This document shows positions 54,227 to 62,267 of a stretch of DNA of 64,000 nt, in pieces. How positions within the stretch are numbered: position 1 is the stretch's first letter; each line of letters starts with the position of its first letter. Source of the stretch: Flavobacterium jumunjinense (lineage in GTDB: Bacteria > Bacteroidota > Bacteroidia > Flavobacteriales > Flavobacteriaceae); NCBI RefSeq assembly GCF_021650975.2, contig NZ_CP091285.1:3968001-4032000 (forward strand), written 5' to 3'. Both the position numbers and the translations under genes were made by a program. The notes under the pieces were generated by a model, which was not told the DNA's origin, made no database searches, and was given only the letters and a program-made list of their open reading frames with translations.

Positions 54227-54799
54227 ATGAAAATAAAATTAGATGTTTTTTTTACTGTTTTTTTCTTTGTCTTTATCGTACTTGACTATTTCATTGGTTT
54301 TGAAAAATACATACCTAATTACTATATTCTAGTATTAAATTCTTGGATATTATTATATGTATTTGATGTTATAGGTGATCGAAAAAAAATAAAAAATACA
54401 CCAAAAAATGAGATGAGAATAAATAGTAACAACGACAATTATTTTGCGGTTTTACCTTTTATTATAGGTGCAATAATTGTATTTGTAAGTTGTATCCTTT
54501 TTTTAGTTAATAAAAACTTTACTCTTTCTATTATCTTGTTTATTGCAGGAATAGCTAATATTTTAAGAGGAATTTATTTCATACCTAGTGCGCTAATCAG
54601 AAAAGAAGATTCTCAATTATATTTAGAAAATGGAAAAGTAAAAAAAACCATTCCACATGAACAAATTGAAAGTATAAACTGTAGTAGTAGAGACATAAAA
54701 TTCATATTAAAAGATGAAACAAGTTATATTTTTTCTCATTTAGAACTGAACGAAATGACAATTACTAAAATAAATGATTTTATAAATACAAGCCAATAA
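54227..54799 (+). CDS. four-TM membrane protein with PH-like C-terminal domain
   Basis: 190 residues. Hydrophobic segments at about 5-24, 32-48, 73-96 and 102-121. The C-terminal 65 residues (LIRKEDSQLYLENGKVKKTIPHEQIESINCSSRDIKFILKDETSYIFSHLELNEMTITKINDFI) look like the short PH-like domain of bacterial membrane proteins. Function unknown; in a co-directional run with the S41, HD and beta-lactamase genes. Confidence 0.65.
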   Translation: MKIKLDVFFTVFFFVFIVLDYFIGFEKYIPNYYILVLNSWILLYVFDVIGDRKKIKNTPKNEMRINSNNDNYFAVLPFIIGAIIVFVSCILFLVNKNFTLSIILFIAGIANILRGIYFIPSALIRKEDSQLYLENGKVKKTIPHEQIESINCSSRDIKFILKDETSYIFSHLELNEMTITKINDFINTSQ

Positions 54800-54810
54800 A
54801 AAAAGACGCT

Positions 54811-55344
54811 ATGCAAACACTATATCAAAAAGCCTTACTATTTGCTGCAGAAAAACATACAGAAGCAAAACAATTATTAACGGGTAGTCAATTACCATAT
54901 GTGGTTCACCTCAGTAATGTTGCAATGGAAGTACTTGTTGCATCGCAACATTCAGAAAATTTAGACATTAATTTTGCAATACAAATTGCATTACTACATG
55001 ATACTATTGAAGATACTGCTACGACATTTAATGATATTGAAGCACATTTTAATAAAGAAATTGCAGAAGCCGTTTTAGCTTTAACCAAAAATGAAAATTT
55101 AGAAAAAAATATACGAATGACAGATAGCTTAACGCGTATAAAAAAACTAAAAAAAGAAGTTGCAGCTGTTAAGTTAGCCGATAGAATTACCAATTTACAA
55201 ACTCCTCCAAAACAATGGGATAATGAAAAAATTAAAAACTATCATAAAGAAGCGCTACAAATTTTAGAAACATTATCTGGAACCAACGAATATTTAGAAA
55301 ACCGCCTTCAAGCTAAGATTGAAGAATATAAACACTTTTTTTAA
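54811..55344 (+). CDS. HD-domain small alarmone hydrolase-like protein
   Basis: 177 residues, cytoplasmic. Single HD domain of the Mesh1/SpoT-hydrolase type: LYQKALLFAAEKH, PYVVHLSNVAMEVL (first His), ALLHDTIEDTATTFNDIEAHFNKEIAEAVLALT (the HD pair and ED motif) and AAVKLADRITNLQTPP (distal Asp). No synthetase, TGS or ACT domain, so a stand-alone (p)ppGpp hydrolase is the best guess. The beta-lactamase gene starts one base after its stop codon. Confidence 0.8.
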   Translation: MQTLYQKALLFAAEKHTEAKQLLTGSQLPYVVHLSNVAMEVLVASQHSENLDINFAIQIALLHDTIEDTATTFNDIEAHFNKEIAEAVLALTKNENLEKNIRMTDSLTRIKKLKKEVAAVKLADRITNLQTPPKQWDNEKIKNYHKEALQILETLSGTNEYLENRLQAKIEEYKHFF

Positions 55345-55345
55345 G

Positions 55346-56176
55346 ATGAATAAAATCATAATTCTTTTTGTATTATTAATTTCTTGCAAAGAAAAAGAAG
55401 CCATTAAAGTTTCTGAGCCATTAGAACAAACAAAGGAAATCATAACTGATGCATTTCAAAAAATAATTGATTCAGCAACTGTAAATGGTTCAATCTTGGT
55501 TTACGATGCGAAAGATGACCTTTATTATTCCAATGATTTTGAATGGGCAAATTCTGGAAAACTTCCTGCTTCAACATTTAAAATACCTAATTCTATCATT
55601 GCTTTAGAAACGGGTATCCTTGAAAATGATAGTACAGTTTTAAAATGGGATGGAAAAATTAGAAATATGAAAAATTGGAATCAAGATTTAACTTTGAAAG
55701 AAGCTTTTCATTATTCTTGCGTTCCATGCTATCAAGAAATTGCACGAAAAATAGGTCTTGAAAAAATGAAAAGTTATGTTACTCAATTCAATTATGGAAA
55801 CATTCATATTGACTCAACTACATTAGACAATTTTTGGCTAGAGGGAACATCAAGAATTAACCAATTTCAACAAATTGAATTTCTAAAAAAATTCTATGAT
55901 GCTTCGCTTCCAATTAGTAAAAGAACAACGGAAATAATGAAAAGCATCATGCTTATTGATAAAAACAATGATTATCAATTAAGTGCAAAGACAGGTTGGT
56001 CAACAGAAAACGGACATAACGGTTGGTTTGTAGGCTATTTAGAAAAAGACAATTGTGTGTATTATTTTGCAACCAATATTGAACCCAAATCAACTTTTAA
56101 CAAAGAACATTTTATTTCAACACGAAAAGAAATAACAATGAAAGCATTAAGAAATTTAAAAATAATCGCTAAATAA
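55346..56176 (+). CDS. class D (OXA-type) beta-lactamase lipoprotein
   Basis: 276 residues from MNKIIILF. Lipoprotein signal with LISC (Cys14). All class D motifs are present: STFK (76-79) with the carbamylated Lys, YSCVP (123-127, the SxV motif), YGN (150-152), WLEG (164-167) and KTG (215-217) followed by WST. The enzyme should be active on beta-lactams, anchored to a membrane. The alternative start at 55319 lies inside the preceding gene and spoils the signal. One base after the HD gene, so probably co-transcribed. No mobile element is near, suggesting an intrinsic chromosomal enzyme. Confidence 0.93.
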   Translation: MNKIIILFVLLISCKEKEAIKVSEPLEQTKEIITDAFQKIIDSATVNGSILVYDAKDDLYYSNDFEWANSGKLPASTFKIPNSIIALETGILENDSTVLKWDGKIRNMKNWNQDLTLKEAFHYSCVPCYQEIARKIGLEKMKSYVTQFNYGNIHIDSTTLDNFWLEGTSRINQFQQIEFLKKFYDASLPISKRTTEIMKSIMLIDKNNDYQLSAKTGWSTENGHNGWFVGYLEKDNCVYYFATNIEPKSTFNKEHFISTRKEITMKALRNLKIIAK

Positions 56177-56231
56177 AATTTCACCTTAACGATTAAAAAT
56201 GAACTCAATGATATGGGTTACAATAGAAATT

Positions 56232-56861
56232 ATGAAGAAAACATTATTAATTCTATGTTTATGTTTCTTTTTTACACTATTAAACTATTCTCAAGAAAAG
56301 AAATTTGTCTTTTATGATGATACTTCTCAAATAGTAACAGAAGAAGAATTTTACAAAAAATTTAAAACTGGATATTCAGATTTAATTTTCGAAAACGACT
56401 CTATTATTCAATATTTTCTAATAAAAACAATAAATCATGGTAAATTAAATGATGAAGATTTTAATAAAGTAAAGAGTAGTCTTTTAAAAGAAGATGAAAT
56501 TGAAAATGAAATCATTGTAATTGTGTATATTCCTGGTCAAGATAGTTGTAATAGCAAAATTAAAAACTCTACTTGGAATATTTTTGATCGCGATTACCGT
56601 AGGAAATTAAAACAGATAACACCTATTAAGCATTTTTGGATTTATAAAGAAGGCTCAAACATAAAATATTATTATCCAAAATCCTATCGTTGGCAACAAG
56701 ATCCAAACCAGTTAATAGAATCTCTGTTTTTTAAATATCATTATTCTTGCTGTAGTGCTGTTGTTATTGATGAAAATGGCAATTATGTTACATATTTTGG
56801 AGAATTTGGAAAAAGAGAAGTCTGGAAAATAGCTCAAGAATTAATCGATTTAAATAAATAA
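56232..56861 (+). CDS. secreted protein of unknown function
   Basis: 209 residues from MKKTLLILCLCFFFTLLNYSQ, a signal peptide (the ATG at 56199 adds 11 residues that would bury it). The mature part contains FYDDTSQIVTEEEFYKKF, IVIVYIPGQDSCNSKIK, HFWIYKEGSNIKYYYPKSYRWQQDPNQLIESLFF and SCCSAVVIDENGNYVTYFGEFGKREVW, with a Cys pair. It could be a thioredoxin-like fold without an active CxxC, but I do not recognise the family. Confidence 0.65.
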   Translation: MKKTLLILCLCFFFTLLNYSQEKKFVFYDDTSQIVTEEEFYKKFKTGYSDLIFENDSIIQYFLIKTINHGKLNDEDFNKVKSSLLKEDEIENEIIVIVYIPGQDSCNSKIKNSTWNIFDRDYRRKLKQITPIKHFWIYKEGSNIKYYYPKSYRWQQDPNQLIESLFFKYHYSCCSAVVIDENGNYVTYFGEFGKREVWKIAQELIDLNK

Positions 56862-56964
56862 TACCTCCCATTTTTACCCCTAAAATCATAAAAAATTACT
56901 AAATTTGAGTCTGCTATTACTAAATAAAGACCCAAATTATAACCTACTAATTAATAATAGCCTA

Positions 56965-57345
56965 ATGAAACCCTTTTTAAAACTTCTATTTCTATTAATG
57001 TTATTTACATTAATGTCCTATACTAATACAGAAAATAATTGTAAAATTGCCCATCACGGAACATTTGTTTACGGAAGTGGCTCAACGTTTGTAAAGGTTG
57101 TTATTACAGACAAAGATCATACAGAATACCATAATAATGGAAAGTACTATATCAAATCTAAAATTAAATGGATCAATGATTGCGAATTTGTTGTCACATT
57201 TATAGATTTTACGGTTCCTGATTTTGAATATACAAGAGACGATCAAATGCATGTGAAAGTGAACCAAATAATTAATAAAGAGATTTTTTTCACATCAACC
57301 ATTAATAAAAAAAGTTGGAATGGTAAATTAATTAAAATAAAGTAA
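56965..57345 (+). CDS. small secreted protein of unknown function
   Basis: 126 residues from MKPFLKLLFLLMLFTLMSYTNTEN (signal peptide). The longer frame from 56905 lacks a signal. Mature part: NCKIAHHGTFVYGSGSTFVKVVITDKDHTEYHNNGKYYIKSKIKWINDCEFVVTFIDFTVPDFEYTRDDQMHVKVNQIINKEIFFTS, a lipocalin-like beta pattern with two Cys. Function unknown. Confidence 0.65.
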   Translation: MKPFLKLLFLLMLFTLMSYTNTENNCKIAHHGTFVYGSGSTFVKVVITDKDHTEYHNNGKYYIKSKIKWINDCEFVVTFIDFTVPDFEYTRDDQMHVKVNQIINKEIFFTSTINKKSWNGKLIKIK

Positions 57346-57385
57346 ACACTTTTTTTTAGCTTGCACTTTTCAATGAATCTATAAA

Positions 57386-58114
57386 ATGGAAGAAAACGAA
57401 AAACCACGAATTTCGAGACTAACCGCTATTGTTACACAGTTACAATCTAAAAAATTAGTAACTGCTAAATTATTGTCTGAAAAGTTCAACGTAAGTGTTC
57501 GTACTATTTATAGAGATATTCGAACACTTGAAAAATCAGGAATACCAATAGTAACAGAAGAAGGAAAAGGGTATTCTTTAATGGATGGTTTTCAACTGCC
57601 ACCAATAATGTTTACAGAGAATGAAGCCAATGCATTAATAACCGCAGAAAGGTTAATCAGTCAAAACAAAGACCTATCATTGGTTGAAAATTATACTAAT
57701 GCAATTACTAAAATAAAATCTGTTTTACGTTATTCTCAAAAAGAATCTACTGATTTTTTAACTGAAAGAATTGTTTTCAGAACCAATGTAGAAAAGACAA
57801 CGACAAGTCATCATTTAATGACCTTACAATCGGCAATAACTAAACTTCAATTAACAACAATCGATTATATATCATTAAAAAATGAATTCAGTACACGAAC
57901 TATCGAACCATTTGCCTTATATAGTACACAAGAAAACTGGATTTTAATTGCTTTTTGTAGACTACGCAATGAATTTCGCTCCTTTAGAATCGATCAAATT
58001 GACCAGCTAAAATTAGAAAATGATACTTTTGAATCGCACAAAATGACTCTGCAAGACTATTTTGAAACTTGTAGACAAAAATATCTTACTAGCCCTGACA
58101 TACCCTTGTCATAA
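57386..58114 (+). CDS. YafY-type HTH-WYL transcriptional regulator
   Basis: 242 residues. N-terminal HTH_11 winged helix (RISRLTAIVTQLQSKKLVTAKLLSEKFNVSVRTIYRDIRTLEKSGIPIVTEEGKGYSLMDGF, 8-70), then a WYL ligand-binding domain (about 140-225; NWILIAFCRLRNEFRSFRIDQIDQL). The last codons (SPDIPLS) encode the palindrome TGACA-N6-TGTCA that lies over the promoter of the next gene, so this is probably the regulator of the GyrI-like gene downstream. Confidence 0.9.
   Translation: MEENEKPRISRLTAIVTQLQSKKLVTAKLLSEKFNVSVRTIYRDIRTLEKSGIPIVTEEGKGYSLMDGFQLPPIMFTENEANALITAERLISQNKDLSLVENYTNAITKIKSVLRYSQKESTDFLTERIVFRTNVEKTTTSHHLMTLQSAITKLQLTTIDYISLKNEFSTRTIEPFALYSTQENWILIAFCRLRNEFRSFRIDQIDQLKLENDTFESHKMTLQDYFETCRQKYLTSPDIPLS
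58096..58111. promoter_or_regulatory. putative WYL-regulator operator TGACA-N6-TGTCA
   Basis: Perfect 5-bp arms (58096-58100, 58107-58111) in the last codons of the regulator gene, 12 bases upstream of the -7 element at 58123. It covers the -33 region of the GyrI-like gene promoter. Confidence 0.55.
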
Positions 58115-58122
58115 GCCTACTT

Positions 58123-58130
58123 TACTTTTG
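58123..58130 (+). promoter_or_regulatory. -7 element of the GyrI-like gene
   Basis: TACTTTTG, exact match, 22 bases before ATG 58152. Confidence 0.6.
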
Positions 58131-58151
58131 TAATATTAAAATTTACAAAAA

Positions 58152-58610
58152 ATGGAAAATACAAGTATTGAAACAATCCACATTGTTGGAATTGCAAAGA
58201 GAACAACCAATGAAAATCAACAAGCAGCAAAAGACATTCCGTTGCTTTGGGAAAAATTCATAAGTGAAGACATTGCCAACAAAATTTCTAAAAAGACAAA
58301 TGACAACATTTATGCAATTTACTCAGATTATGAAAGCGATCATACCAAACCGTATACAATCTACATTGGCTGTCCAGTTGAATCATTAGATAATATTCCA
58401 GAAAATATGGTGTCAAAAACAATTTTTAAAGGAAATTACACTAAATTTATTGCAAAAGGAGATTACAAACAAGGAAGTGTTTACAATGAATGGATGAAAA
58501 TTTGGAACACACCTTTAGACAGAAAATACACAACTGATTTTGAAGTTTATAGTGAAAAGTCTAAAGACCTAGCGAAAGCTGAAGTACCTATTTATATATC
58601 AATTAAATGA
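58152..58610 (+). CDS. GyrI-like/AraC effector-binding domain protein
   Basis: 152 residues. SHS2-type small-molecule binding fold: TIHIVGIAKRTTNENQQAAKDIPLLWEKFISEDI, IYAIYSDYESDHTKPYTIYIGCPVESLDNIPENMVSKTIFKGNYTKFIAKGDYKQGSVYNEWMKIW and TDFEVYSEKSKDLAKAEVPIYISIK. Related proteins bind or sequester cationic compounds, and many are controlled by a neighbouring YafY-like regulator. The next gene overlaps its stop (ATGA). Confidence 0.88.
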   Translation: MENTSIETIHIVGIAKRTTNENQQAAKDIPLLWEKFISEDIANKISKKTNDNIYAIYSDYESDHTKPYTIYIGCPVESLDNIPENMVSKTIFKGNYTKFIAKGDYKQGSVYNEWMKIWNTPLDRKYTTDFEVYSEKSKDLAKAEVPIYISIK

Positions 58611-58951
58611 AAGCTTTAGAACAATTTTATTTAGCACAAGAAGAACCAAATAGAAGTATATTTTTAGCATTGAGAGATTGTATTCTTTCTCTCGATGCTG
58701 AAGTATCAGAAGAATGGAAATATAAACTCCCTTTTTTCTATTATAAAGGTAAAATGTTTTGCTATTTGTGGAAAGATAAGAAAACGAATAAACCCTATAT
58801 TGGAATTGTGCGAGGTGAAGCCGTTGTTCACCCATTACTTATACAAGGCAATCGAAAACGCATGAAAATCTTTCCAGTTAATCCAAATGAAGATATACCA
58901 GTAAAGATTATAAAAGAAATTTTAATTCAAGTACAAAGCATCTATAAATAA
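58607..58951 (+). CDS. DUF1801 domain protein
   Basis: 114 residues. YdhG/DUF1801-type fold: LRDCILSLDAEVSEEWKYKLPFFYYKGKMFCYLWKDKKTNKPYIGIVRGEAVVHPLLIQGNRKRMKIFPVNPNEDIPVKIIKEIL. Function unknown; often found with GyrI-like and YafY-like genes. The start overlaps the preceding stop codon by four bases (ATGA), so it is translationally coupled to the GyrI-like gene and under the same control. Confidence 0.85.
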   Translation: MKALEQFYLAQEEPNRSIFLALRDCILSLDAEVSEEWKYKLPFFYYKGKMFCYLWKDKKTNKPYIGIVRGEAVVHPLLIQGNRKRMKIFPVNPNEDIPVKIIKEILIQVQSIYK

Positions 58952-58971
58952 CTAATTTGTAATTATCTCAT

Positions 58972-58979
58972 TATATTTG
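58972..58979 (+). promoter_or_regulatory. -7 element of the membrane alpha/beta hydrolase gene
   Basis: TATATTTG, exact match, 31 bases before ATG 59011. Confidence 0.55.
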
Positions 58980-59010
58980 CACTTTCTTTTAAAAAAAGAA
59001 CTAAGAATAA

Positions 59011-59808
59011 ATGAAAAAAATGCTAATTAACCTATTTACTATTGCTCTCGCTTTATACGTTATCTCCTGTGTTGTACTCTATTTTTATCAAGAAAAATTA
59101 CTATTTTTTCCAGAAAAGCTAGAAAATGATTATCAATTTCAATTTCAAAATACTTTTGAAGAAATCAATACAGAAGTTACAGATGGTAGACTTCTCAACG
59201 GACTACTTTTTAAAGCAGACACCACAAAAGGTCTGATTTTTTATCTTCATGGCAATGCTGGTTCCTTAGCTAATTGGGGAGATGTTACAAAAACCTATAC
59301 CGATTTAAATTACGATGTTTTCATTCTCGATTATAGAGGCTATGGAAAGAGTGAAGGTGAAATTAAAAGTCAGGACGAAATTTTTCATGACAATCAAGTC
59401 ATTTATAATGCACTTAAGAAAAAATATAATGAAGAAAAAATTACTATTCTAGGCTATTCCATTGGAACGGGTTTTGCTAGTAAACTTGCTTCAGACAACA
59501 ATCCTAAACATCTCATTTTGCAAGCACCATATTATAGCTTAACCGATTTAATGAGAAACACTTATTCTATACTTCCTACCTTTATTTTAAGATATAAATT
59601 AGAAACTAATGAATATTTAAAAAAATGTAAAATGCCAATAACACTTTTTCACGGTGATAATGATGAAGTTATATATTACAATTCCTCTGTGAAACTTAAT
59701 GAAGCGTTTAAAAAACAAACCACTTTGATTACATTAGAAAATCAAGGACATAATGGAATGACGGATAATGAGCAATATAAAGCTGAAATTAAAAGAATCT
59801 TACAATAA
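59011..59808 (+). CDS. membrane-anchored alpha/beta hydrolase (BEM46-like)
   Basis: 265 residues. An N-terminal membrane segment (LINLFTIALALYVISCVVLYFYQ, about 5-27) and the typical EKLLFFPEKL entry precede the hydrolase fold: FYLHGNAGSLANWG, ILDYRGYGKSEG, nucleophile Ser in ILGYSIGTGFASKLA (about 150), Asp in LFHGDNDEVIYY and His in NQGHNGM. Serine hydrolase of unknown substrate, facing the periplasm or cytoplasm near the membrane. Single gene. Confidence 0.88.
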   Translation: MKKMLINLFTIALALYVISCVVLYFYQEKLLFFPEKLENDYQFQFQNTFEEINTEVTDGRLLNGLLFKADTTKGLIFYLHGNAGSLANWGDVTKTYTDLNYDVFILDYRGYGKSEGEIKSQDEIFHDNQVIYNALKKKYNEEKITILGYSIGTGFASKLASDNNPKHLILQAPYYSLTDLMRNTYSILPTFILRYKLETNEYLKKCKMPITLFHGDNDEVIYYNSSVKLNEAFKKQTTLITLENQGHNGMTDNEQYKAEIKRILQ

Positions 59809-59860
59809 TTGTTTCAACTTATAAAAAAATCATTTTCTTTATATTGTAAGTTAAAATAGA

Positions 59861-60730
59861 ATGAAAAAAGATATTCAAAAATATGATTTTAAAAAAGGAT
59901 TACCGCAAGAGTTTGAAATACTCAACATGGGACAACTTTGTGCTGAGTTTTCAAAAGAAGTAACAACACCACATAGAGCAGAATTCTATCAAATACTTTG
60001 GTTTGAAAAAGGTTCACCAACACATATGGTCGATTTTAATTCTATAAAAACAGAACCAAACACACTTGTATTTGTAAACAAAAATAGTGTACAACAATTT
60101 GATACTACTCTTAATTATGATGGAAAAGTAATTCTATTTACAGACAACTTTTTTTGCAAAGAAGAAACAGATGTAAAATTTCTTAAAAGCACAATTCTAT
60201 TTAATGATCTAATTTCTGTTTCTGGTGTTTCCATCTCAAATATATCATCGCTATTTTCAAATTTTTTGAAACTAATTGAAACCGAATTTAAAAACTCAAA
60301 AGATCATTATCAATCAGATATTCTTAGAAATTATTTGCGTAATCTATTATTGCTTTCAGAAAGAGAAAAGAAAAATCAAAATTTCATTGAAATTAAAAAA
60401 GGAACAAATTTAGATCATGTTATGCTCTTTAAAGACCATTTAGAAAATCAATTTCTTCATGATAAGCTTGTAAATAGTTATGCAAACCAAATGCATATTA
60501 CAAAAAAACGTTTAAATACAGCAACCACTTCTATACTAGGATTATCACCAAAACAAATTATTGATGCTCGTATTATACTTGAAGCAAAACGACTTTTAGT
60601 ACACACTAATCAATCTGTAAAAGAAATTAGTTTCCACTTAGGTTTTGATGAATCTACCAATTTCATTAAATTTTTCCGAAAACATCACAACACAACACCA
60701 TTAGAATTTAGAGAAAGTTTCATACACTAA
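59861..60730 (+). CDS. AraC-family transcriptional regulator
   Basis: 289 residues. A cupin-like N-terminal sensing domain (about 20-120: RAEFYQILWFEKGSPTHMVDFNSIKTEPNTLVFVNKNSVQQF) and a C-terminal AraC double HTH (about 190-286: LVNSYANQMHITKKRLNTATTSILGLSPKQIIDARIILEAKRLLVHTNQSVKEISFHLGFDESTNFIKFFRKHHNTTPLEFRES). It may control the SnoaL-like lipoprotein gene directly downstream (100 bases), which is inference from position. Confidence 0.92.
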   Translation: MKKDIQKYDFKKGLPQEFEILNMGQLCAEFSKEVTTPHRAEFYQILWFEKGSPTHMVDFNSIKTEPNTLVFVNKNSVQQFDTTLNYDGKVILFTDNFFCKEETDVKFLKSTILFNDLISVSGVSISNISSLFSNFLKLIETEFKNSKDHYQSDILRNYLRNLLLLSEREKKNQNFIEIKKGTNLDHVMLFKDHLENQFLHDKLVNSYANQMHITKKRLNTATTSILGLSPKQIIDARIILEAKRLLVHTNQSVKEISFHLGFDESTNFIKFFRKHHNTTPLEFRESFIH

Positions 60731-60830
60731 ATCAGATATTGGAACAAATTTACCATTGAAAGGCATTTTTATATCACACCTTCTACTCTACTTTATCGCA
60801 ACTTTGCAGTATTAATTAACAACATTAAAA

Positions 60831-61706
60831 ATGAAAAAGACAATACTAAGCACAGCGATAATTTTAAGTATCAGTTTATCGTCATGTAAAGATCAAAAAA
60901 GTACAGGTACAAACATAGAAACTAAAGAAGAAAAAAGTATGGAAATTTCAAACAAAGAAAAAGTAGTTGCCTTATTAAAGAGTATAGAAACTGGTGCACA
61001 AGAACCTGCAGGATATATTAACCCAGAAAAATACATTCAACATAATTTAGGCGTAGCAGATGGTTTAGCTGGTTTTGGTGCGCTTTTACAACAATTACCT
61101 CCAAATTCTGCAAAAGTAAATACAATTCGTGCTTTTGAAGAAGGTGATTATGTTTTTACACAAACCGAATATAATTTTTTTGGACCAAAAATTGGTTTTG
61201 ATATTTTTAGATTTGAAAATGGAAAAATTGTAGAACATTGGGATAATCTACAAGAAACTCCTGCTAAAGCGAACCCAAGTGGTCACACCATGATTGATGG
61301 AACTACAGAAATTAAAGATTTAGATAAAACTTCGGAAAACAAAGCATTAGTTAAAAACTTTGTAGAAGACATTCTAGTTAACGGAAAAATGGAAAAATTA
61401 GCAAGCTATTTCGATGGAGATAACTACATACAACATAATCCAAATATTCCTGATCTATTATCTGGACTTGGAGCAACTTTAGAAGCTTTGGCAAATCAAG
61501 GAATCTTTCTAAAATTTGATAAGATTCATAGAGTATTAGGAGAAGGTAACTTTGTTTTAGTTGTGAGTGAAGGACATTTTGGTAAAGACCATAACTCATT
61601 CTATGATCTTTTTAGAGTAGAAAATGGTAAAATTGCAGAACATTGGGACGTAATAGAACCTATTGCTGCAAAAGAAACATGGAAAAATAATAATGGAAAA
61701 TTCTAA
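60831..61706 (+). CDS. lipoprotein with two SnoaL-like (NTF2-fold) domains
   Basis: 291 residues. Lipoprotein signal MKKTILSTAIILSISLSSC (Cys19). Two homologous SnoaL-like domains, about 42-155 and 165-285, each with a YIQHN motif (PEKYIQHNLGVADGLAGFGALL and GDNYIQHNPNIPDLLSGLGATL) and ENGKI.EHWD near the end. These NTF2-fold domains include polyketide cyclases and many of unknown function. The near-promoter CAACTTTG lies at 60799-60806. Downstream of an AraC regulator. Confidence 0.88.
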   Translation: MKKTILSTAIILSISLSSCKDQKSTGTNIETKEEKSMEISNKEKVVALLKSIETGAQEPAGYINPEKYIQHNLGVADGLAGFGALLQQLPPNSAKVNTIRAFEEGDYVFTQTEYNFFGPKIGFDIFRFENGKIVEHWDNLQETPAKANPSGHTMIDGTTEIKDLDKTSENKALVKNFVEDILVNGKMEKLASYFDGDNYIQHNPNIPDLLSGLGATLEALANQGIFLKFDKIHRVLGEGNFVLVVSEGHFGKDHNSFYDLFRVENGKIAEHWDVIEPIAAKETWKNNNGKF

Positions 61707-61744
61707 GCTTATTAAAACATTAAAAAAGGTTTAATTATTTAACT

Positions 61745-61787
61745 AAATTACAGCTTGGATTCAGTTTCGAGCTGTAATTTTATTTTA
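61745..61787. terminator. bidirectional terminator
   Basis: AAATTACAGCT (61745-61755) pairs with AGCTGTAATTT (61770-61780), then TATTTT. It separates convergent genes. Confidence 0.6.
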
Positions 61788-62256
61788 AATACTTCATTTC
61801 TCCCTCATAAATCCTTTTTGTTTCATATTCAAAATTGTCTATATAACCAAAATACCACTCTTTATTTTCATATACAAAATGCATTGTTTTAAAGGGTAAA
61901 TATGGTCTAGTCTTTGTATCAATTTCAATATGCTTATATCCATTACTTATAACTAATTCATCACCGTCAATAGGGATATACTCGAAATCAAAGCAATCTA
62001 ATTTATTTAATTCCTCAACAATTAACTCAGCAGTTATTACATCATTAATTTTTTTTATTGGAATCTTTATTTCACCAATGATTAAGTGTTTTTCCTTTTC
62101 CTCTCTTTTCTGAACAATACTGTACAAAGTCCATTCATAAACTTCTGTCAAATACTCTTCTTCATTATAAAGACTTAGATAAGCATCTCTTTTTTTTATA
62201 AAAGATTTTTTTTCTAAACAAGTACAAAACATAATCCTATTTAAAGAAATACACAT
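61780..62256 (-). CDS. protein of unknown function
   Basis: 158 residues as drawn (MCISLNRIMFCTCLEKKSFIKKRDAYLSLYNEEEYLTEVYEWTLYSIVQKREEKEKHL...). A later start is possible, because the first 15 residues resemble neither a signal peptide nor a folded domain. The rest is alpha/beta with ELIVEELNKLDCFDFEYIPIDGDELVISNGYKHIEIDTKTRPYLPFKTMHFVYENKEWYFGYIDNFEYETK. No family recognised. It ends 11 bases downstream of rnz, in the same direction. Confidence 0.6.
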   Translation of the reverse strand: MCISLNRIMFCTCLEKKSFIKKRDAYLSLYNEEEYLTEVYEWTLYSIVQKREEKEKHLIIGEIKIPIKKINDVITAELIVEELNKLDCFDFEYIPIDGDELVISNGYKHIEIDTKTRPYLPFKTMHFVYENKEWYFGYIDNFEYETKRIYEGEMKYLK

Positions 62257-62267
62257 AATAAAAACAA

